From Harmothoe impar (taxonomy: Eukaryota > Annelida > Polychaeta > Phyllodocida > Polynoidae), in the NCBI GenBank assembly GCA_947462335.1, contig OX381707.1, positions 84,716,610 to 84,780,609 of the forward strand: a stretch of DNA of 64,000 nt, given 5' to 3'. The notes below the pieces were generated by a model. The model did not search any database. It saw nothing but the letters and a program-made list of their open reading frames with translations, and was not told where the DNA came from. Position numbers and translations under genes: made by a program. This document shows positions 59,101 to 64,000 of this stretch, piece after piece (positions within the stretch are counted from its first letter, which is position 1; each line of letters starts with the position of its first letter).

Positions 59101-60598
59101 TCTAGTCAGGAAATTGTTGTTGCATCTTTTGAAGCTGATCAGTAGATTGCCTGAGGATGGTTGAAGTTATTAGTTTTTTTCTGGATGCTATAATGTCAAC
59201 TTTTACTATATTTGATCGATCTCTCACCCAAACTTTCCTCAGTAGATATACAGGATGTCATATCTGCTTCTGTCAGCCACAATACTATAGCCACAATACC
59301 AGACCACTCACGCACAATAGAACCACAATAGCCGAGATTGTTGGTTGCAATCAGTGAGCAATTATTTTGTGTGTTATTTTGCCTTTGCCATTTTGTTTGA
59401 GCACAGAAATAAATAGCTATATAACTCTAGAAGGGTTTCGACAAGGACTATGTGTACCCTGCCACTACTCAATCAGAACATAATTTCCCAATGTTAAACT
59501 CTACACCCATGGGTCCAGGTAGACTTTGGAAATTATATATTTTAATTTCCAAAAATTCTAAACTGCCCTGTAGTTTATGGAAAAATAACACGGAGAACTA
59601 TCAATTGTAGCTATATAACTCTCAGAAAGAATTATCTGCCACAACCTAACCTCAGTGTAAAAAGTGGGAATGTGACTTAAATGTCAACAACATTGTGAGT
59701 CGTCTCATCGGTAGATGATTTAGTGTTTTAAATATCAACCCCTTGTAGTCACCAACTCTTTGATATAATGGAGTGTAGCCTGTAAGGTCTACTATATTCA
59801 CAAAAAAGGTCATAACTTTTAAGGCCCTTACTTAAGTCGGGTTCATCTGAGATTTCCATATGGACACAATGACCACAATCTACCCTCAATAAATTTATAT
59901 TTTTTTATGAGCAGACAGCTTTTGTTTGTTGAATGAAAGCCATAAAGCAACACAACAACAAAGCATATAAATAAATCCAGATTTAAAAGTATCTATTCAC
60001 TCTTACTCAATCATATATTTTATACTAAAACTCATTTTACTGCTCTCTGCATTTTCCTCTTTCTACATATTCTCTAGGTTAGCTGTAGTACTTTAGCCTA
60101 CAACCATTCTCCTCCAGTCCTAGACCTCAGAGGTCTGACATAACATGTATTCAGCAAATCATAATCCTGACGCAACAAGTGTTTTCCACATGTCTAAAAA
60201 CCTCTCTATTGTCTAGAGTAATAATTAGGTGACCGCTTTCTTTGACTCACTGAAGACTAGCAGGGCAATAACTAAAAAGGTAAATCTTACATGAAGAAAT
60301 ATAGGAAATATAAGAAGCAGGGCGGATTATATGAGTAAAGCGGAGAGAGAGAGAATACTCCCCCTGGTGGATCTTTGAGAACTATTCAGTAAGGACTGGT
60401 TGATCACCACACGCCCATTTGCTCCCTCTGTGGGGGAAGGACTGAACTGCTGTGTTCACTCACCAGGGGCACACTGGATATAGAGCAGAGGCCGGGGGAG
60501 CTCGCCCTCACAACCGCCACACCGCCGCTGCACACGCCTGCTCGCAGAGACACTGAGTTATGATTTCAGTTTGACTTTGGTTGACTTTGAACTTCACC

Positions 60599-61660
60599 AT
60601 GGCTACTTCCGGTAAGGACATTAACTGCAAGGGTTGTCAATTCAGACACCCTAGGCCTGGTGGTTCGCTATGTACCTATGTCAGAGCAGCTGTGGAGGCG
60701 GCGGTGAAGGACGGTAAAGGGCGTGACGACGCCGGTGAGTACCTTTCAGCCATTATGGCTCCTTTAAAACTTAGCCCTGTCGACGCAAATATTCCCGACG
60801 TGGAGGAGCAGGGGGCATCTGTTTCTGATTTGTTGGATGTTGTTGAGTCGCAGAGGAGGCAGATAGAACAGTTAGTTGAGAAGTTTTCAAAGTTGTCGCC
60901 CACCCCGGCTACCGTGCCTCCAACTCCACCTGTTCCACCTACTGACCCTGCTAATCCCACACCAGGTCCTGACCCCCTCCCAGGCCCTTCAGACTTAGGC
61001 AATCCGTTCTACAACTACCCTCCGGTGGCACCAGTCCCTGGGGGAGTGGGTCCTATTCACAATGGGCAAGTGGGAGGGGGACCACAGGTGATTTATGTTC
61101 AGCAGGCGGGGGCTACTGAGATGAGAAGACGTAAGTTGCGCTACTTTGACATTGAGTCCTTTTATTGTTACCACAAGTCAGAACAGGAGAGGACTGTAGA
61201 TGATCTCATAGCAGCTCTTATGGGGCTGGTCTCCTACTTGTCAGAACAGAACCTTCCAGTGGGGGGTCTCATGAAGCATGTTCGTTTTGTAACAGAGAAG
61301 GCAAAAATTTTCAAACCTCGAGCCATTTTTCATTATGATTTGGGTGTCCGTGAAAAAGCAGAATTCACTGGGGCCTATGTCTTGGGCTATGGGGATTGGG
61401 AGTTGTCCACCAGGTACTTGGGGGTTGATCAGCTACTCCCCACTCCGGAACCCCATAGAGCTAGTGCTAGTGGGGGTAATAGGAGTAAGAGTAAGAAGCA
61501 GAGCAGCAATATGCCTCCAGGCTTCTGTTGGAGGTGGAATGTGGGGAAGGCTTGTAGACGTACACCTTGCCCCCATAAACATGTGTGTACTACGTGCTCC
61601 GGTGACCATACAAGCTTAGCTTGTACTGCAGGAGCTGCAAACGCACCTTCTGGTACATAG
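60599..61660 (+). CDS. gag: Gag-like protein with CCCH and CCHC zinc fingers (DIRS-type element)
   Basis: 353 codons. The ATG at 60599 has an ideal context (ACCATGG). Upstream in-frame codons exist but start only at TTG. It would be the structural and RNA-binding protein of the retrotransposon. The N-terminus has CKGCQFRHPRPGGSLC, a possible Cys/His site. A Pro-rich linker follows at residues about 100-155, and a basic central domain starts near 180. Close to the C-terminus there is a C-X8-C-X4-C-X3-H finger (CWRWNVGKAC...CPHKH) followed by C-X2-C-X3-H-X5-C. Such paired fingers are usual in DIRS-type Gag proteins. The frame ends at TAG 61658-61660, and pol continues in the same register. Confidence 0.8.
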   Translation: MATSGKDINCKGCQFRHPRPGGSLCTYVRAAVEAAVKDGKGRDDAGEYLSAIMAPLKLSPVDANIPDVEEQGASVSDLLDVVESQRRQIEQLVEKFSKLSPTPATVPPTPPVPPTDPANPTPGPDPLPGPSDLGNPFYNYPPVAPVPGGVGPIHNGQVGGGPQVIYVQQAGATEMRRRKLRYFDIESFYCYHKSEQERTVDDLIAALMGLVSYLSEQNLPVGGLMKHVRFVTEKAKIFKPRAIFHYDLGVREKAEFTGAYVLGYGDWELSTRYLGVDQLLPTPEPHRASASGGNRSKSKKQSSNMPPGFCWRWNVGKACRRTPCPHKHVCTTCSGDHTSLACTAGAANAPSGT

Positions 61661-61704
61661 GATAATTTGGTGGGTGAGCTACCCGTAGGTATAGTTAAGG
61701 GCTC
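61658..61704 (+). promoter_or_regulatory. Candidate stop-codon readthrough signal between gag and pol
   Basis: The gag UAG is followed in frame by 146 sense codons before the first AUG. Eleven nt after the UAG, GGGT (61672-61675) can pair with ACCC (61681-61684). The enclosed GAGC (61676-61679) can pair with GCTC (61701-61704), giving a small H-type pseudoknot like those that promote readthrough in gammaretroviruses. The stems are only 4 bp each, so the structural part is weak. Confidence 0.4.
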
Positions 61705-64000
61705 CCTTTGTACTAACAGTCTAAGCTGCGGTAATGGTTCCCTCCTAGAAGGGGGTCATTATTTTAGCGGTTCTGAGGAAGCTCAGGGGCCGTCAGCGGT
61801 GAATGGGTTAAAACCGGTCTCCACTCCAAGTGAGGAGGGTTTTTTGTTTCTTTCCCAGTTGACTTCCGTACCTGGTAATAGCCCTATCAGTGTATTGGAT
61901 GATAGCTATTTGGGTCGCTCACCCATAGACATTCCTGTGTTTCCCACTGGTGATGCCGTGGAGGGTATTATAAATACACCCAGTGGTCTATGTTACAACC
62001 ATGTAGGGGTGGAAATTGGTTCTACTGCCCACTGTGGTCTTGATGGTCGTGAACCCTTGTGTGCTGGTGAGTCTGTTTGGGATTCTAGTGATTCTGACAT
62101 GTTAATTGACAATAACTGGGACACACTCTATTCTAGTAATTTTACTGAGGAGGTTAATGGGGCTCAATTTAATGATCCTATTATAGACCCAATATCTCAT
62201 GTATGTTACAGTTCGAGGAAAATTAGTCGTCCTATTGATTATGACTTGTGTTGGCGTAGGCCGCCCACCCCTGTGTGTTGTTATGATGTCAATAACCCAA
62301 ATGTGATTTCAGAATTATTTGAGGACGGTTACTACAGATGTCCGCCAGAAGGGTCCCCCCCATTATGTGGCTCCATGTGTTCGCACTCGGTGGGTGGTAC
62401 CTCAATGCAGCTGAAACCTTGTAATTTTTATAAGGAAGCGTTCCTCCATCCAGTTGGCCAAGATATTGATGCTGCCTACATTTATGATGGGGTCCTAGAA
62501 GGTTTTAAGATTATGGATGATGTGGTTGATACTAGTTATGTCATGACTAATTATCGTAGTATTAATCGTCCTGTATTTAAGGCTCAAATGGACACGATTG
62601 TATCTAGTGAATTAGTGGAAGGTAAGCTTACGGAGGTGGATTTCCCCCCTACATGTGTTAATAGCCTAGGCGCTGTTCCTAAGAAAAATGGGAAGTTGCG
62701 CCCCATTGTTGATATGAAACGCCCCTTACACAGTAGCGTTAACTCCTTCATGGAGTCGGTGGTGGAACCTTTCCACTATATTACAGTCCGGGATGTTTGT
62801 CATAACTTGAAACCTAATGCCTTTTTGTCTGTAGTGGATGTCTCTTCAGCCTATAGGTCAGTGAATGTGTTTCCTGGACACACTGACTATCAGGGTATCA
62901 TGTGGCCCACACAGGATGGTGAGACTCAATATTACAAGGATAATTGCTTGGCATTTGGGGCCAGATCCAGCCCTTACATTTTTCAGATGCTGTCTGACTT
63001 TGTAGTAAGGGGTATGAGAAGAAGAGGGTTCATGAATTGCCAAGGGTACTTAGACGATTTTGTCGTTATAGGGGACACCTTGGCAGAATGTAACTTAGCC
63101 CTGGGAGTGTTAATGAGATTGCTCAGGTTTTTGGGTTTTTACATTTCATATCCTAAAATTGTCATGCCTTCTCAATGTGTGGTCTATTTAGGCATACAGA
63201 TAGATACTACTACTATGGAGCTGTCTCTCCCCCCTACTAAATTGGTGGCGCTGCAAAAGATGGTGGACGTGTTCACTACCAAGTCAACAGCTACAAAGAA
63301 GGAGGTGCAGGTCCTGGCCGGCCACCTTGCACATGCAGCAACTGTGGTAGTGGGTGGTAGGACCTTTTCAAGGAGGGTAATAAATCTCATAAAGAGTCTA
63401 CCCGATTCCAATAAGCAGGTGAGACTACCAGACTGGTTTGCCGATGATGTCAAATGGTGGTCTGCCTTTGTAAAGATTTTTAATGGTAAGGCGGCCATTG
63501 TCAGCCAGGTTCCTGCAGTCACTATAGCTACAGACTCCTCAATGTCCGGTTTTGGGGCAGTGAACGGGGATGCTGACTACTTGCTGGGTTCATGGGGACC
63601 CCGGTTTATGAATTACGCAAGTTGCCTGGTTTCTACTGATTGTATTATGAATTCACCTGAAGAGTTGTTGTATGTAAATAACCCTGATATTAATTTGTTG
63701 GAACTGTGGCCGGTGGTGGCATCAGCACACCGTTGGTCCGCTGATTGGAAGGGTAAGACTGTTCTGATTGAATCAGATAATACACAGGTTGTCAGGATGC
63801 TGTACACTGGCAGGAGTAAATCTGTTCAGTGCATGGCATGGTTGAGAGAATTATTTTGGATGTCATTTGTGTACAACTTCAGTATTGTCTGTTATCATAT
63901 CTCTACCCATGTTAACAGGGGCCCTGATTTTTTGTCTAGGGTCACCGATCCTAGGTTGAAGGGGAAGAGTGCTCCCCCTGAGTTGTGCCGTTTACTGTCC
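61661..64000 (+). CDS. pol: Pol: reverse transcriptase + RNase H (DIRS-type), 3' end beyond the window
   Basis: Open without a stop for 780 codons, in the same register as gag. The first in-frame ATG is at 62099-62101, so the first 146 codons need readthrough or another start. A Ser/Asp-rich N-terminal region of about 330 residues has no recognised domain. RT motifs: VPKKNGKLRPIVDM (about 62672), VVDVSSAYRSV with the first catalytic Asp (about 62831), CLAFGARSSPYIF (about 62947) and YLDD at 63047-63058. RNase H motifs: ATDSSMSGFG (about 63530), NLLELWPVVA, IESDNTQVV and NRGPDFLSR, supplying the D-E-D-D residues. The layout and motifs fit DIRS/Ngaro-type elements, which lack a protease and DDE integrase. 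No lesion is seen, so this copy may be recent. Confidence 0.85.

Larger units (their letters stand above)
45509..60303. repeat. Unit 2, remainder (subunits A', B', C'; non-coding tandem duplicate)
   Basis: Colinear with 2.6-11.3 kb and 23.5-27.45 kb (pairs listed at those entries). Within C' a module with ACCAAACCATGTCAAACC and AAGCAGAGATAAG occurs at about 57580 and 58980. The 6.7-kb-type module GGCCACAAGTCATGTTTGC occurs twice within 250 bp (49965 and 50130). A stretch of about 150 bp at 59993-60150 is absent from unit 1. No gene is supported anywhere in this 14.8 kb. Confidence 0.7.
60304..64000 (+). mobile_element. DIRS-type retrotransposon, 5' part, truncated by the window end
   Basis: The paralogous alignment with unit 1 (27350-27444) stops at about 60303, which places the left end of the insertion there. 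About 295 bp of leader, GC-richer than its surroundings, precedes Gag. Gag with zinc fingers is followed by an RT/RNase H polyprotein of the DIRS kind. The tyrosine recombinase and 3' repeats expected of a DIRS element would lie beyond the window and cannot be checked. A short inverted pair CCCCTGGTG/CACCAGGGG lies in the leader. Confidence 0.75.

Noticed and set aside
63184..63522. 112-codon minus-strand frame in the pol region
   Set aside because: Antisense shadow of the RT/RNase H frame.
1..64000. CRISPR arrays, bacterial operons or prophage genes
   Set aside because: No short direct-repeat and spacer pattern, no bacterial gene spacing or ribosome sites. All coding signals are eukaryotic retroelements.

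Overview
The window is metazoan nuclear DNA with no recognisable host protein-coding gene. It is AT-rich and full of retroelements of kinds common in aquatic invertebrates, fish and amphibians: CR1/L2-like LINEs, a GIY-YIG Penelope-like element and a DIRS-type element. There is also a large DNA element with terminal inverted repeats. Bacterial features such as operons and Shine-Dalgarno sites are absent. The species cannot be named from the sequence.

The background is a nested tandem duplication of non-coding DNA. Unit 1 (about 1-12 kb, resuming at 23.0-27.45 kb) and unit 2 (about 39.2-41.44 and 45.5-60.30 kb) are diverged paralogues in the same order. Each unit also holds two related subunits about 6.8 kb apart. 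Within this diverged DNA, a 71-bp self-complementary block recurs four times almost unchanged (2086, 8876, 41079, 52088), and CTCF-like motifs recur at 4678, 9916, 50055 and 53143. A tRNA-like gene lies at 3439-3511, with an Ala-type body and an odd anticodon arm.

Insertions break up the array. In unit 1 a LINE (coding part 12909-15764) was itself hit exactly at its stop codon by a Penelope-like element (15776-21238, minus strand, identical 285-bp terminal direct repeats, 14-bp target duplication). MITE-like DNA follows at 21.6-23.0 kb. Between the units sits a 9.3-kb element (29877-39181) with long inverted repeats, AG/CT ends and a 6-bp target duplication. It carries no recognised transposase, integrase or polymerase, two unknown internally duplicated proteins, a run of hairpins, and terminal repeats packed with motifs resembling animal promoter sites. 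Its ends resemble Polinton/Maverick elements, so it may be a non-autonomous relative. It is the best candidate here for something undescribed.

Unit 2 carries a second, broken LINE on the minus strand (41451-45500) whose 3' UTR holds six copies of one short hairpin. At 60.30 kb a DIRS-type retrotransposon begins and runs off the window. Its Gag and RT/RNase H frames are in the same register, separated by one UAG, with 146 open codons before the first downstream AUG. That arrangement suggests stop-codon readthrough. All functional statements come from reading motifs by eye; no database search was possible.
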